Assembly (NCBI RefSeq): GCF_900109225.1
Contig: NZ_FNZK01000002.1
Coordinates: 248,001-312,000, forward strand
Reading direction: 5' to 3'
DNA from: Propionispira arboris
GTDB taxonomy: Bacteria; Bacillota; Negativicutes; Selenomonadales; Selenomonadaceae
Length of the DNA: 64,000 bases
The notes beneath the pieces were generated by a model. It was not told the DNA's origin and searched no databases. It saw nothing but the letters and a program-made list of their open reading frames with translations. The position numbers and the translations under genes were made by a program. Of the stretch, positions 25,612 to 35,026 are shown in pieces. Positions within the stretch are counted from its first letter, which is position 1, and the number at the start of each line of letters is the position of its first letter.

Positions 25612-27000
25612 ATGAGCAGTCATGATCTAAATCAATCAGGTAAAAAAAAGATAACAGACTATTTTACGGAATTTGCGGAGCGCTGGGTTCCGGATTCGTA
25701 TGTTATTGCTCTTGTTTTAAGTGTTGTAGCCTTTGGACTTGCGGCGATTTTTACACCAAATAATCCATATCAAATCGTACAGGCATGGGGAAAAGGGTTC
25801 TGGACACTACTAGAATTTTCGATGCAAATGTCGTTAATTGTTATTACGGGATATGCTTTGGCGACAACACCTCTTTGTAAAAATTTAATTGCTGGTGTTT
25901 GTAATAAGCCGAGCACAGCACCACAGTTTTATGTGTGGGCAGTTATTATTTCTTCCATTGGTTATTATCTTAATTGGGGGTTTGGCTTGGTTTTTGCAGC
26001 ACTCATTACAAAAGAATTAGCCAGGCAGGCAGCCAAGAAAGGGATTTTAGTTGATTATCGTTGTTTATGCGGTGCCAGCTGGACAGCATTTTATATTTGG
26101 CATATGGGACTTTCCGGGTCAGCACCGCTGTTGGTTGCTACTGCAAATCATTTTATGGTGAAAGAAATTGGCATTATTCCAATCACACAAACCATTTTTC
26201 ATCCATATACTTTAATTTTACTTGGTATTTCCGTGCTGGCAATTGTCATATTATTTTGGAAAGTGTTGCTACCAACCGACGCTGGCAAAATTAAAACGTT
26301 TGCGGATTTAAGGCCTGATTTGGCAATTGATGAAAAGGTTGAAGTCGTTCAAAATAAAAAAATAACCACACCAAGTGAATGGTTTACTTATACACCATGG
26401 TTTTCTTATATTATTGGTATCATGTTTTTAGTATATCTGTATTATCATTTTGTTGAACTGGGCAAATCGCTCGATATTAATGTGCTGAATTTTATCTTTT
26501 TGATGTTAATTATCTTTTTGTACAAAAAACCAGCTGATTTAATTAAAGCAATTAAGGCCTCTACATCGGCATCGTGGGGGGTTATTTTACAGTTCCCATT
26601 TTATGCTGGTATATTTGGCATTATGAAATATACTGGACTGGTGGATACTCTTTCACAATGGGTTATTAGTTTTAGTACAGAGTTCACTTTCCCCGCAATT
26701 GCAGCAGTACTGACGGCAGGAATCGGATATTTTATCCCGTCTGGTGGAAGCAAATGGGTTATAGAGGCACCATTTCTTATTCCGGCAGGTCAGGCATTAG
26801 GGGTTCCGGATGCAAAAACAATTATAGCATATATGTTTGGTGGAGATTTAGTGGCATTAATTCAACCATTTTTCGCAGTACCATTTATGGCCGTAGCGGG
26901 GCTTGAATTTAAAGATTTTGTTGGTTATTCATTTGCTGCATTTATTGTTTTGGGCATCATCATGGTTTTAGGGTTAACTTTTATCCCATTTGCACTATAA
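25612..27000 (+). CDS. atoE: Short-chain fatty acid transporter (AtoE family)
   Basis: Membrane permease with about ten to twelve hydrophobic spans. Family features: FAERWVPDSYVIALVLS near the start, GYALATTPLCKNLIAG, YLNWGFGLVFAALITKELAR, HMGLSGSAPLLVAT, and FIPSGGSKWVIEAPFLIPAGQ in the C-terminal half. Known or proposed substrates are short-chain fatty acids such as butyrate. The start at 25612 has GGGAG upstream; an ATG at 25585 is in frame. Its place between CoA-transferase and dehydrogenase genes supports import (or export) of the C4 acid used by the pathway. Confidence 0.9.
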   Translation: MSSHDLNQSGKKKITDYFTEFAERWVPDSYVIALVLSVVAFGLAAIFTPNNPYQIVQAWGKGFWTLLEFSMQMSLIVITGYALATTPLCKNLIAGVCNKPSTAPQFYVWAVIISSIGYYLNWGFGLVFAALITKELARQAAKKGILVDYRCLCGASWTAFYIWHMGLSGSAPLLVATANHFMVKEIGIIPITQTIFHPYTLILLGISVLAIVILFWKVLLPTDAGKIKTFADLRPDLAIDEKVEVVQNKKITTPSEWFTYTPWFSYIIGIMFLVYLYYHFVELGKSLDINVLNFIFLMLIIFLYKKPADLIKAIKASTSASWGVILQFPFYAGIFGIMKYTGLVDTLSQWVISFSTEFTFPAIAAVLTAGIGYFIPSGGSKWVIEAPFLIPAGQALGVPDAKTIIAYMFGGDLVALIQPFFAVPFMAVAGLEFKDFVGYSFAAFIVLGIIMVLGLTFIPFAL

Positions 27001-27034
27001 ATAAAATAAAAAGATAAAGGAAAGAGGCTATTTT

Positions 27035-27988
27035 ATGAAAATGGAAGATATTAAAAATATTTGTAACTTAGGAACGGGAACCATGGGGTTTGGTACAGCG
27101 CTGCTATTTGCTAAAAAGGGTTATAATGTGCGGATGTTTGGACGCTCTGACGCGAGTGTTGAACGAGGCTTTCACAGTATAAAAGCTACATTGGAAACAT
27201 ATAAAGAAAATCAATTGGTAACAGAAAAAGAAATACCAGAAATTGTAGGCAGAATTAAAGGTTGTACAACTATCGAAGAAGCAGTGCAAAATGCGGATTT
27301 TGTTATAGAATCTATTGCTGAGGATTTGGCTATAAAAAGAGAAGTATGGAAAAAAGTTGAAAGTTTGAGTGGTCCTGATACTATTTTTGCAACAAATACT
27401 TCCGGTCTCAGTCCAACTGATATTGCTGAAGCATTGACAAGAAAAGATAAATTTGTTGTTGCTCATTTTTGGAATCCACCTCATCTGGTACCGCTGGTGG
27501 AAATTGTACCTGGGAAATATACTTCACAGGAAACGGTGGATGTGACCTGGAAATTAATTGAGAAAATTGGTAAGAAACCAGTAGCGTTAAAACGTGAAGC
27601 CCTTGGCTTTATTGGTAATCGTTTACAGCTCGCCTTACTGCGTGAAGCCTTATATATTGTTGAATCAGGGATTGCAACACAGGAAGCCGTTGATACGGCT
27701 GTAAAATATAGCATTGGTCGCCGCTTGTCAACAACGGGACCATTGGAAACAGCAGATCTGGGCGGGCTGGATATTTTTCATAATATAGCAGCTTATTTGT
27801 ACGCTGATTTATGCGATGTAAAAGAACCTTCTGAACTATTAAAGAAAGCAATGAAGGAAGGAAATCTTGGAGCAAAAACCGGTACGGGACTTTATGACTG
27901 GACGCCGGACGGGCTGCAAAAAATCAAGAAGACTCGAGAAAATATTTTAATTGAATGGTTACAAAAAGATAAAATCATGACGTTCTGA
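27035..27988 (+). CDS. 3-hydroxybutyryl-CoA dehydrogenase (HBD family)
   Basis: NAD(P)-dependent 3-hydroxyacyl-CoA dehydrogenase. Rossmann motif LGTGTMGFGTALLFAKKGY; SIAEDLAIKREVWKKV; FATNTSGLSPTDIA; and the catalytic stretch AHFWNPPHLVPLVEIVPG containing the His-Glu dyad. NRLQLALLREAL belongs to the C-terminal helical domain. The 317 residues are somewhat longer than the clostridial Hbd (about 282), because of an extended C-terminus. GGAAAGAGG precedes the ATG. It yields 3-oxobutyryl-CoA from the crotonase product. No thiolase gene lies nearby. Confidence 0.9.
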   Translation: MKMEDIKNICNLGTGTMGFGTALLFAKKGYNVRMFGRSDASVERGFHSIKATLETYKENQLVTEKEIPEIVGRIKGCTTIEEAVQNADFVIESIAEDLAIKREVWKKVESLSGPDTIFATNTSGLSPTDIAEALTRKDKFVVAHFWNPPHLVPLVEIVPGKYTSQETVDVTWKLIEKIGKKPVALKREALGFIGNRLQLALLREALYIVESGIATQEAVDTAVKYSIGRRLSTTGPLETADLGGLDIFHNIAAYLYADLCDVKEPSELLKKAMKEGNLGAKTGTGLYDWTPDGLQKIKKTRENILIEWLQKDKIMTF

Positions 27989-28016
27989 TTTTAGAATGTA
28001 CAATCGCTTTTCGTAG

Positions 28017-28067
28017 AAAGACAGTATGTCATATCCTTGGTAGTTGAGGGGTGATGTACTGTCTTTT
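28017..28067 (+). terminator. Intrinsic terminator after the hydroxyacyl-CoA dehydrogenase gene
   Basis: AAAGACAGTATGTCAT pairs with GTGATGTACTGTCTTT (three G-T pairs) and is followed by T. It marks the end of the fatty-acid operon before the hydrogenase genes. Confidence 0.72.
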
Positions 28068-28128
28068 AATATATCAAGAAAATTTAGAGTTGGTGGAATT
28101 TCAAATGAGATTTGAGGGGGTTATTTTT

Positions 28129-28626
28129 ATGTCAGAAAATATACTGGAAAGAGTATTAACAAGAGAATTAGCACGGCAAATTGATGGAATTTTAAGTAAC
28201 TATCAATATGATGCATCGTGTTTGATCGGAATTTTATTGGATATACAGCAAATTATACCTAAACATTATATTCCAGAAGAAATAGCTTATTATTTAGCAC
28301 AAAAACTTAATGTAAAAATTACCAATATTTACGATTGTATCACTTTTTATAGCTCAATCTATAGTAAAGCCAGAGCAGAGTATCCCTTGCAAATTTGTAA
28401 TAGCATTGTTTGCAAAGTGAAAAAAGGGGAACGATTAGCGATGAATCTGAAAAAAATTTTGAAGGTAGAAATCGATCAAGCAACTGCAGATGGTAAATTT
28501 ATTATTGAAATGGTACCTTGTTTTGGTGCCTGTGATGTGGCTCCAGCAGTCAAGGTAAATGGGAAAATATATGGTAATTTAAATAATGAAGAAAAAATCA
28601 AAGCAATGCTTCAAAAACTTGTGTAA
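28129..28626 (+). CDS. NuoE-like [2Fe-2S] subunit of trimeric [FeFe]-hydrogenase
   Basis: About 165-residue thioredoxin-like [2Fe-2S] protein of the NuoE/HydC family. The four cluster cysteines are Cys-x4-Cys in ICNSIVC and Cys-x3-Cys in VPCFGACDVAP. The N-terminal helical part includes YIPEEIAYYLAQKLNVKITNIY, typical of the family. I chose the ATG at 28129 (GAGGGGG upstream); the open frame further left lacks a ribosome site. With the next two genes it forms a NAD(H)-linked hydrogenase, passing electrons between the NuoF-like flavin and the H-cluster subunit. Confidence 0.9.
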   Translation: MSENILERVLTRELARQIDGILSNYQYDASCLIGILLDIQQIIPKHYIPEEIAYYLAQKLNVKITNIYDCITFYSSIYSKARAEYPLQICNSIVCKVKKGERLAMNLKKILKVEIDQATADGKFIIEMVPCFGACDVAPAVKVNGKIYGNLNNEEKIKAMLQKLV

Positions 28627-28639
28627 AGGAGATAAAACG

Positions 28640-29911
28640 ATGACGATGGCAGTTAAGTTTATGACGAAAAATTTTGGCCGTTATGATATCCGTTCGCTTG
28701 CTTCTTATATGGAAATTGGTGGATTAACAGCCTTAAAAAAAGCGATTCAGATGCCAGGCGCTGATATAGCAGCATTGCTTACCGCAGCAGGCATTAAAGG
28801 ACGGGGTGGAGCCGCGTATCCAATGGGAAAAAAATGGCTGCAGGCAAGAGCTGTAAAAGCGGCAGAAAAAGTGATCATTTGTAATGCCGATGAAGGGGAA
28901 CCTTGTACATTTAAAGATAGAACTCTTATTCAAAATGATCCTTTCAATTTGTTGGAAGGTATGATTATTGCTGGATATGTCATTGAGGCACAACATGGTT
29001 ATATTTATTTGCGTGAAGAATACAGCTATTTGAAATCTATCTTGTTAAACGCAATCAAGCAGCTTACGGAAAAAAACTTTTTGGGAAAGAATATTCTTGG
29101 TAAAAAAGGCTTTGATTATGAATTACATCTTTGCAGTGGTGCCGGGGCATATGTATGTGGTGAAGGGACGGCGCTGATTGAATCTATAGAAGGTAAAAGC
29201 GGCAGGCCTAGAATGAAACCACCTTATATAAAACAGTGTGGTTTATATAATCATCCGACATGTGTACAAAATGTTGAGAGTTTATCACTTGTTGCAGCTA
29301 TTGTGAATGATGAAAATAACATATATCAGACGTATGGAACGAAAGGAGAAAAAAATTCCATTGGAACGAAACTGATTAGTGTTGCCGGGAATGTAAAGCA
29401 GCCAGGCGTTTTCGAAATTCCTTTTGGAATAACAATAAGAGATATTATTTATGGACTTGCCGGGGGGCTGGAAGGTCAGCCAATCAGTCTTATCCAATTT
29501 GGCGGAGCATCTGGTAAAGTTGCTAGTAAAGATATACTCGATACACCATATTCTTATGAACATTTGATAAAAGCTGGTGTGGGTGTGGGTTCAGGGGCTA
29601 TCTTGGTTGTCGATGAAAGTACAAGTGTAATTGATTTTTTAATTACAACACAGGCGTTTTTCAGTCATGAAAGCTGTGGACAGTGCGCTCCCTGCCGTGA
29701 AGGCAATCGACATATTCGGTTATTGCTGCAAAAGATTAAAGATGGAGTACATACGCAGGCAGATATTGAAAAACTTAATTCAATTGCAGATATTATGACA
29801 GTATCTTCTTTGTGTGGACTGGGACAGGCATCGCAAAATGCTCTTAAAACAGCTATGAAAGTATTTCCTGATGCATTTAAAATCATGGAACGAGGTGTGA
29901 AAATTGGCTAA
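28640..29911 (+). CDS. NuoF-like NADH-binding subunit of the hydrogenase
   Basis: FMN and [4Fe-4S] subunit that oxidises or reduces NAD(H). NADH site GIKGRGGAAYPMGKKW; FMN site VIICNADEGEPCTFKDR; SGAGAYVCGEGTALIESIEG; cluster N3 ligands ESCGQCAPCREG plus a fourth Cys in SLCGLGQ. Length is 423 aa, as in NuoF of complex I. HydB of electron-bifurcating hydrogenases usually has extra N- and C-terminal iron-sulphur domains; these are absent here. AAAGGAG precedes the ATG; the gene overlaps the H-cluster subunit by eight bases. Confidence 0.92.
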   Translation: MTMAVKFMTKNFGRYDIRSLASYMEIGGLTALKKAIQMPGADIAALLTAAGIKGRGGAAYPMGKKWLQARAVKAAEKVIICNADEGEPCTFKDRTLIQNDPFNLLEGMIIAGYVIEAQHGYIYLREEYSYLKSILLNAIKQLTEKNFLGKNILGKKGFDYELHLCSGAGAYVCGEGTALIESIEGKSGRPRMKPPYIKQCGLYNHPTCVQNVESLSLVAAIVNDENNIYQTYGTKGEKNSIGTKLISVAGNVKQPGVFEIPFGITIRDIIYGLAGGLEGQPISLIQFGGASGKVASKDILDTPYSYEHLIKAGVGVGSGAILVVDESTSVIDFLITTQAFFSHESCGQCAPCREGNRHIRLLLQKIKDGVHTQADIEKLNSIADIMTVSSLCGLGQASQNALKTAMKVFPDAFKIMERGVKIG

Positions 29912-31652
29912 AATCAATGTGAAAATTAATGGAGTTCTGATTGAAGTTGAATCAGGCACCCGAATTATTGAGGCGGCAAAACGTTTAAATATAGAAATTC
30001 CTCATCTATGCTATCATCCGGACCAAAGAATCAAAGCATTATGTCGTATTTGTTCAGTGGAAGTTGTTGGCAGTAAAAAAATGTCAGCGGCCTGTTCAAC
30101 TTATGTATGGGATGGGATGGAAATTCTAACGAACACCAAGAAAGTGTATGATACACAAAAAGGTATTCTGGAAATGATTTTGGCCAATCATAAACAGGAC
30201 TGTTTGTCTTGTTCAAGAAATGGAAATTGTGAGCTTCAGAATCTTTGTAGGAGGTTTGGAATTCAAAGGCAGACGCTGGATAAAACGATAAATCCTGTTT
30301 ATTTAGATGATAATCCCTGTATTGAACGTAATATGGATAAATGTGTAAAGTGTGGCCGCTGTGATAAGATTTGTCGCGACGTGCAGGGGGTGAGTGCTAT
30401 AACCTGGGCCGGACGATCTGAAACATTTATGTTTACAACAGCCTATAACAAGTCCTTGATGGATACGGATTGTGTGCTTTGCGGTCAATGTACGACGGTA
30501 TGTCCTGTCGGTGCTATTGTAGAAAAAGATAATACGCAAACAGTTCGGGAAGCCATACAAGATTCGGGGAAACATGTTATTGTTCAAGTAGCACCTGCTG
30601 TTAGAGTGGCTCTTGGTGATATTTTCGGGTTGGAGAAAGGAACTGTTGTAACTGGCAAAATGGTGACCGCCTTGAAACAGCTTGGTTTTGATAAAGTGTT
30701 TGATACCGTATTTGCTGCCGATGTGACTATTATGGAAGAAGGAAATGAGCTATTGGATAGAATTCGTAATAATGGAATATTGCCAATGATTACTTCTTGC
30801 AGTCCAGGCTGGGTAAATTATATGGAAAAACATTATAGTGATCAGATTGATCATTTGTCTACAGCTAAATCCCCACAGCAAATTTTTGGTGCAATCGCAA
30901 AATCTTATTACGCTGACAAAAACAATATGAATAAAAAGAACATAGTAACGGTATCTGTTATGCCTTGCGTTACAAAAAAATTTGAGGCGGCGAGACCCGA
31001 GATGGCAACCGATGGAGTAAGAGACGTGGATATTGTTATTACGACGCGGGAACTTGCAAAAATGATTCAGTATGCTGGAATAGATTTTGTCGCTTTAGCA
31101 GAGTCTGAATTTGATAGTCCGTTGGGAGAAGGAACTGGTGCGGGTGTTATTTTTGGGACAACGGGGGGAGTCACGGAAGCTGCTGTCAGGACCGTATATG
31201 AAGTGGTAATGGAAGATGAACTTGAAAAACTCGAATTTAAAGATGCAAGAGGTTTGCAAGGAATTAAAGAGGCTGAAGTTGATTTAAAGGGTAGAAAATT
31301 GAAAATCGCAGTAGCACATGGACTTGCTAATGCCCAAAAAATTATGGAACAAATCAAAGCGGGAACAAGTCCCTACACGTTTATTGAAATTATGGCTTGT
31401 CCAGGCGGGTGTATAGGTGGAGGTGGCCAACCGCTTAACACAACAATTGACGGCAAGAAAATGCGTATGGATGCAATTTATGAAATTGATTGTAGTAAGA
31501 AGATTAGAAAATCGCATGAAAACCCAGAAGTGCAAAAACTATATCAAGAGTTTTTGGGGAAACCGCTTAGTGAGAAAGCACATGAATTATTGCATACACA
31601 TTACCATAAGATGAATAGACGTTATGATTTTTCTTATTTAGGTGAATCATAA
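29904..31652 (+). CDS. hydA: [FeFe]-hydrogenase catalytic subunit
   Basis: H2-forming subunit of 582 residues. N-terminal [2Fe-2S] ferredoxin domain (residues 1-80), His/Cys-ligated cluster HKQDCLSCSRNGNC, two [4Fe-4S] sites CVKCGRCDKIC and CVLCGQCTTVC, then the H domain with all three signatures: TSCSPGWVNYMEKHY, MPCVTKKFEAARPE and MACPGGCIGGGGQP. A TTG start overlaps the NuoF-like stop, with GAGGTG upstream. Maturases HydEFG are not in the window. It should reoxidise NADH, with or without ferredoxin, by making H2. Confidence 0.94.
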   Translation: MAKINVKINGVLIEVESGTRIIEAAKRLNIEIPHLCYHPDQRIKALCRICSVEVVGSKKMSAACSTYVWDGMEILTNTKKVYDTQKGILEMILANHKQDCLSCSRNGNCELQNLCRRFGIQRQTLDKTINPVYLDDNPCIERNMDKCVKCGRCDKICRDVQGVSAITWAGRSETFMFTTAYNKSLMDTDCVLCGQCTTVCPVGAIVEKDNTQTVREAIQDSGKHVIVQVAPAVRVALGDIFGLEKGTVVTGKMVTALKQLGFDKVFDTVFAADVTIMEEGNELLDRIRNNGILPMITSCSPGWVNYMEKHYSDQIDHLSTAKSPQQIFGAIAKSYYADKNNMNKKNIVTVSVMPCVTKKFEAARPEMATDGVRDVDIVITTRELAKMIQYAGIDFVALAESEFDSPLGEGTGAGVIFGTTGGVTEAAVRTVYEVVMEDELEKLEFKDARGLQGIKEAEVDLKGRKLKIAVAHGLANAQKIMEQIKAGTSPYTFIEIMACPGGCIGGGGQPLNTTIDGKKMRMDAIYEIDCSKKIRKSHENPEVQKLYQEFLGKPLSEKAHELLHTHYHKMNRRYDFSYLGES

Positions 31653-31684
31653 AAATTTAAAATAAGGAGGTCGCTGGAATTTAT

Positions 31685-33652
31685 ATGAGAAGTATTCAAT
31701 CTATTTTTGTTATATTAATGATTGCAATTTTAGTGGTTACGGCTGGTACCTTAACAACGATTCACTATATCAAAACGGAAATTGTTTTGGTTGATGGCAT
31801 AGAACAACATTTAACGGATACGACCAGAGAAGCAGCGGGAAATGTTGATTCTTGGCTGCAATTGCGTATGTCGGAATTGGAGGGCTTGGCGAATTCTCCA
31901 GTCTTACGTAGTGGTGATGAAAAGGCAATTAATACATATTTGCTGCAGGAAAATAAAAGACTGCCAATTTATAGTGCTTTTTGGGTATCTGATCCGGATG
32001 GAAATTGGTATTCGCCAGTTGGCTCATCGGGAAGTATTCAAGAAAGAGCTTATTATAAACAGGTTTTAACAACGAAAAAAACCGTAATTTCTGAGCCTTT
32101 GATTGGAAAAGCAGATGGGAAAATGGCAGTTGTTGTTGCTGTTCCGGTGGTCAAAGATGGGCAGTTAGTAGCGATTTTGGGCGGTAATGTAAAAATGGAT
32201 GAATTGATGCAATTGATTTCTTCTATTAAGATTGGGCAGTCGGGGTTTGCTACATTGTATCAATTTGATGGTACTGTCTTAGTGGATCGAGATTCGAAAA
32301 AAAATTTGCAGTATAATCCATTACAGGAGGCAGACAGCCCCTTGTCTGGAGTTGTAAAAAAACTACAAAATGCACAATCGGGTATTGAGGAGATTGTGGA
32401 AAATGGAGAGGCTGAATATGTGTCTTATGCCCCGTTGAAGAATGTAAACTGGGCAATTACAGCAACAGCTTTCGTCCATGAATTTAAGAATCCGCTGATT
32501 ACCATTCGCTTATGGTCCATTATTTCTGCTATTATTCTTGTTGTTTTAGCAGCATTGGCGGTATTGTTCTTTACAAGACGTCTTATCAAGCCTTTAAAAC
32601 AGTTGCAGGTGGCGGCTGAAAAATTGTCGAATGGTGATTGTACAACGGTTATAGATATACAAGAGAAAAATGAAATTGGCAAATTGGCAGAGTCGTTTAA
32701 AATAATGATGCAGAATATTCAAGGTTTGGTTGGACATATCAAACAATCCGCCTTACAAGTAGCTTCATCATCTGAACAGTTAACTTCTAGTGTAGGACAA
32801 TCGGCTGAGGCAGCTAACCAAGTTACTCTTGTTATTGCAGAGGTTGCTAAAGGAGCAGACATACAGGTCAAGGCTGTGGATACAGCAACTCTTATTGTAG
32901 AAAAAATGTCTGGAAATATTCAACAGGCAATTGATGGTGCAGCTAGTGTAGTTCATGTTACCAGCAAAACATCTCAGGCTGCCGAAACGGGGAATAAAGC
33001 GCTGCAATCTGCCTCAGATCAGATGAAAAATATTGAAATTGCAATTGAAAAAGTAGCTGAAGTTGTTGGAAAATTGGGTGAACGTTCCAAGGAGATTGGA
33101 CAAATAGTGAGTGCTATTTCAGGAATTGCCGGGCAAACTAATTTATTGGCACTTAACGCTGCGATTGAGGCTGCTCGAGCTGGTGATCAGGGACGTGGTT
33201 TTGCGGTGGTGGCAGAAGAAGTGCGCAAACTAGCCGAACAATCGGAGGGGTCGGCCAAAAAAATTGCGACTCTTATTGGTGAAATTCAGTCTGATACAGA
33301 ATGTGCGGTCATTTCTATGGATGCGGGAACTCATGAAGTAATCTGTGGTACAGAAGTTGTCACTTCAGCTGGCTTGACCTTTAAAGAGATTGCTGAATTG
33401 GTTAAACAAGCAGAGTCCGAAGCTCACGGTATTTCAGCTGTAATTGGGCAGGTGTCGGTTGACAGTAAAAATTTGGTTTCTGATATTGAGTCAATAAATC
33501 ATATTAGCGGAGAAACATCAGGACAAACGCAGACTGTTTTAGCATCAACGGAAGAACAATCTGCTGGTATGCAAGAAATTGCATCATCTAGTCAGGCTTT
33601 AGATCAGATGGCTGAGGAATTACAGCATGCGGTTAGTAAGTTTAAAATCTGA
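31685..33652 (+). CDS. Methyl-accepting chemotaxis protein with Cache sensor domain
   Basis: Membrane chemoreceptor, 655 aa. TM1 at about residues 8-28, extracytoplasmic dCache-type domain (about 35-270; [18 protein letters not shown] and [21 protein letters not shown] are typical), TM2 near 280-300, HAMP ([20 protein letters not shown]), and a cytoplasmic signalling hairpin with the conserved tip [23 protein letters not shown]. No C-terminal pentapeptide for CheR. AAGGAGG lies about 14 bases from the ATG, farther than usual. The gap to hydA is only 32 bases without a terminator, so the receptor is probably cotranscribed with the hydrogenase. Confidence 0.92.
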   Translation: MRSIQSIFVILMIAILVVTAGTLTTIHYIKTEIVLVDGIEQHLTDTTREAAGNVDSWLQLRMSELEGLANSPVLRSGDEKAINTYLLQENKRLPIYSAFWVSDPDGNWYSPVGSSGSIQERAYYKQVLTTKKTVISEPLIGKADGKMAVVVAVPVVKDGQLVAILGGNVKMDELMQLISSIKIGQSGFATLYQFDGTVLVDRDSKKNLQYNPLQEADSPLSGVVKKLQNAQSGIEEIVENGEAEYVSYAPLKNVNWAITATAFVHEFKNPLITIRLWSIISAIILVVLAALAVLFFTRRLIKPLKQLQVAAEKLSNGDCTTVIDIQEKNEIGKLAESFKIMMQNIQGLVGHIKQSALQVASSSEQLTSSVGQSAEAANQVTLVIAEVAKGADIQVKAVDTATLIVEKMSGNIQQAIDGAASVVHVTSKTSQAAETGNKALQSASDQMKNIEIAIEKVAEVVGKLGERSKEIGQIVSAISGIAGQTNLLALNAAIEAARAGDQGRGFAVVAEEVRKLAEQSEGSAKKIATLIGEIQSDTECAVISMDAGTHEVICGTEVVTSAGLTFKEIAELVKQAESEAHGISAVIGQVSVDSKNLVSDIESINHISGETSGQTQTVLASTEEQSAGMQEIASSSQALDQMAEELQHAVSKFKI

Positions 33653-33687
33653 TTCAAGAAAAACTTATTTATATAGGATCAAAATAC

Positions 33688-33720
33688 AATCGGACTGCAG
33701 AAAAATTCTGCAGTCCGATT
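33688..33720. terminator. Hairpin terminator between convergent genes
   Basis: A perfect 15-bp stem (AATCGGACTGCAGAA) with loop AAA between the chemoreceptor and the YheO-type regulator. Short T runs on both sides. Confidence 0.75.
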
Positions 33721-33821
33721 AGTTTATAAGGAACATTATATGATGGATTGAACTTTTAAAATTGAGGTCATGACTTCGTCAGCAAGTCGGTTTTGCTTGA
33801 TATATCAGGAGTAAACCCGGT

Positions 33822-34466
33822 TTACTCATTTTCGCTCTTTTTTATAGCGTCAAGATAGCTGTAAACCGTAACCTTGGATATATTTAATTTTTCGGCAACT
33901 TTTTCTATTGCTCCTTTGATTAGAAAAACACCTTTTTTGTCCATAAATTGAATCAATTCGATTTTATCTTTTCGTTTTAAAGTTGTTACAGAGCTATTGC
34001 CAATCATTTTATTTATAAGATCTTCTACGATTTCGATAACGTTATCAAAGGGTTCTACGTTGGCTTCGATTTTTTCTTGCTGTGTGTCCATAAATTCATC
34101 TAATAATATTTTCATATCGTTTAATGGGCTTAAATCGTAATTTACACACAAAGCACCTATTACTTCACCCTTAACATCGCGAAGAAGTGCCGTGGACGAT
34201 TTGATTTTTTTCCCAGCAATGGTCGTAGTTCTGTAATTTGCGGTACAATCGTTCTCAAAATTTTTGGAGAGCAAAACGTCTTTTATTAAATGTTCAAATG
34301 GTTGTCCGACCTGACGTCCCGTGACGTGGTTATTAACGGTATATACCACTGAATTTTGAGGAATTGATAAATCATGGAGTACTACTTCACAATTTTTGCC
34401 GAAGGTTTGCGCTATTAAATTTGCGATGGGTATGTAGGTTTCTAATGCTTTATTTTTACTAGTCAC
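33822..34466 (-). CDS. YheO/DauR-family PAS-HTH transcriptional regulator
   Basis: 214-residue regulator with an N-terminal YheO-like PAS domain (ANLIAQTFGKNCEVVLHDLSIPQNSV; STALLRDVKGEVIGALCVNYDLSP) and a C-terminal winged or simple HTH (AIEKVAEKLNISKVTVYSYLDAIK). Members include DauR, the regulator of D-arginine catabolism; the ligand here is unknown. It starts with GTG, with AAAGGAG about 11 bases upstream. It is divergent from ridA and the PLP enzyme, which are its likely targets. Confidence 0.87.
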   Translation of the reverse strand: MTSKNKALETYIPIANLIAQTFGKNCEVVLHDLSIPQNSVVYTVNNHVTGRQVGQPFEHLIKDVLLSKNFENDCTANYRTTTIAGKKIKSSTALLRDVKGEVIGALCVNYDLSPLNDMKILLDEFMDTQQEKIEANVEPFDNVIEIVEDLINKMIGNSSVTTLKRKDKIELIQFMDKKGVFLIKGAIEKVAEKLNISKVTVYSYLDAIKKSENE

Positions 34467-34508
34467 TTAAATTTTAGCTCCTTTTGTATAAAAAAATCTA
34501 TAAATACC

Positions 34509-34537
34509 TTGAATTTGTATAATTTTTTATATATAAT
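34509..34537 (+). promoter_or_regulatory. Sigma-70-type promoter for the ridA operon
   Basis: TTGAAT, 17 bases, TATAAT, in the divergent region with the YheO-type regulator. The leader to the ridA start is about 100 bases. Confidence 0.65.
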
Positions 34538-34642
34538 ATAGAAAAGAGGTAGAATATACTATTTATTATATATTTTTTTATATGATAGTCAAATATTTTA
34601 CTTTGAAAATTTATATGTTAGCAAAATGAAAGGGTACATATT

Positions 34643-35026
34643 ATGGAAAAAATTATACCCGGATATGCTTCTGAAAACAAAGGACATTATACCCCGGGAA
34701 TTATTTCAAATGGAATGCTGTATATTTCGGGACAACTATCCATTGATCCTGATACACACAAAGTGGCAAATGGTGGAATAGAAGAACACGCAAGGCTTGC
34801 TTTGGCAAATCTTGATCATATCTTAAATGAATCAAATTGTTGTCGCACAGATGTTATCCAGTGCAGAATCTATATTTCGGATATTGAACAATGGGATGCG
34901 GTAAACCGTGTTTATATGGAATTTTTTGAGGAACACAAGCCAGCTCGGATCGTTGTGCCTGTAGGCCAGCTTCATTTTGGCTGTCTTGTGGAAATTGAAG
35001 CGATTGCTGAGGTGAATGGAAAATGA
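34643..35026 (+). CDS. RidA-family (YjgF/UK114) enamine/imine deaminase
   Basis: A 127-residue protein of the RidA superfamily, which hydrolyses reactive enamine/imine intermediates released by PLP-dependent dehydratases. LYISGQLSIDPDTH and the C-terminal VEIEAIAEV are typical, as is PARIVVPVG with the substrate-binding Arg. It overlaps the next gene by four bases (ATGA), so it is coupled to the PLP enzyme, in agreement with a RidA function as its helper. Confidence 0.9.
   Translation: MEKIIPGYASENKGHYTPGIISNGMLYISGQLSIDPDTHKVANGGIEEHARLALANLDHILNESNCCRTDVIQCRIYISDIEQWDAVNRVYMEFFEEHKPARIVVPVGQLHFGCLVEIEAIAEVNGK

Noticed and set aside
33809-33827. Palindrome GAGTAAACCCGGTTTACTC at the end of the YheO-type gene
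   Set aside because: Overlaps coding sequence and stop, has no U-tract; a real role is not supported, although a weak terminator is possible.
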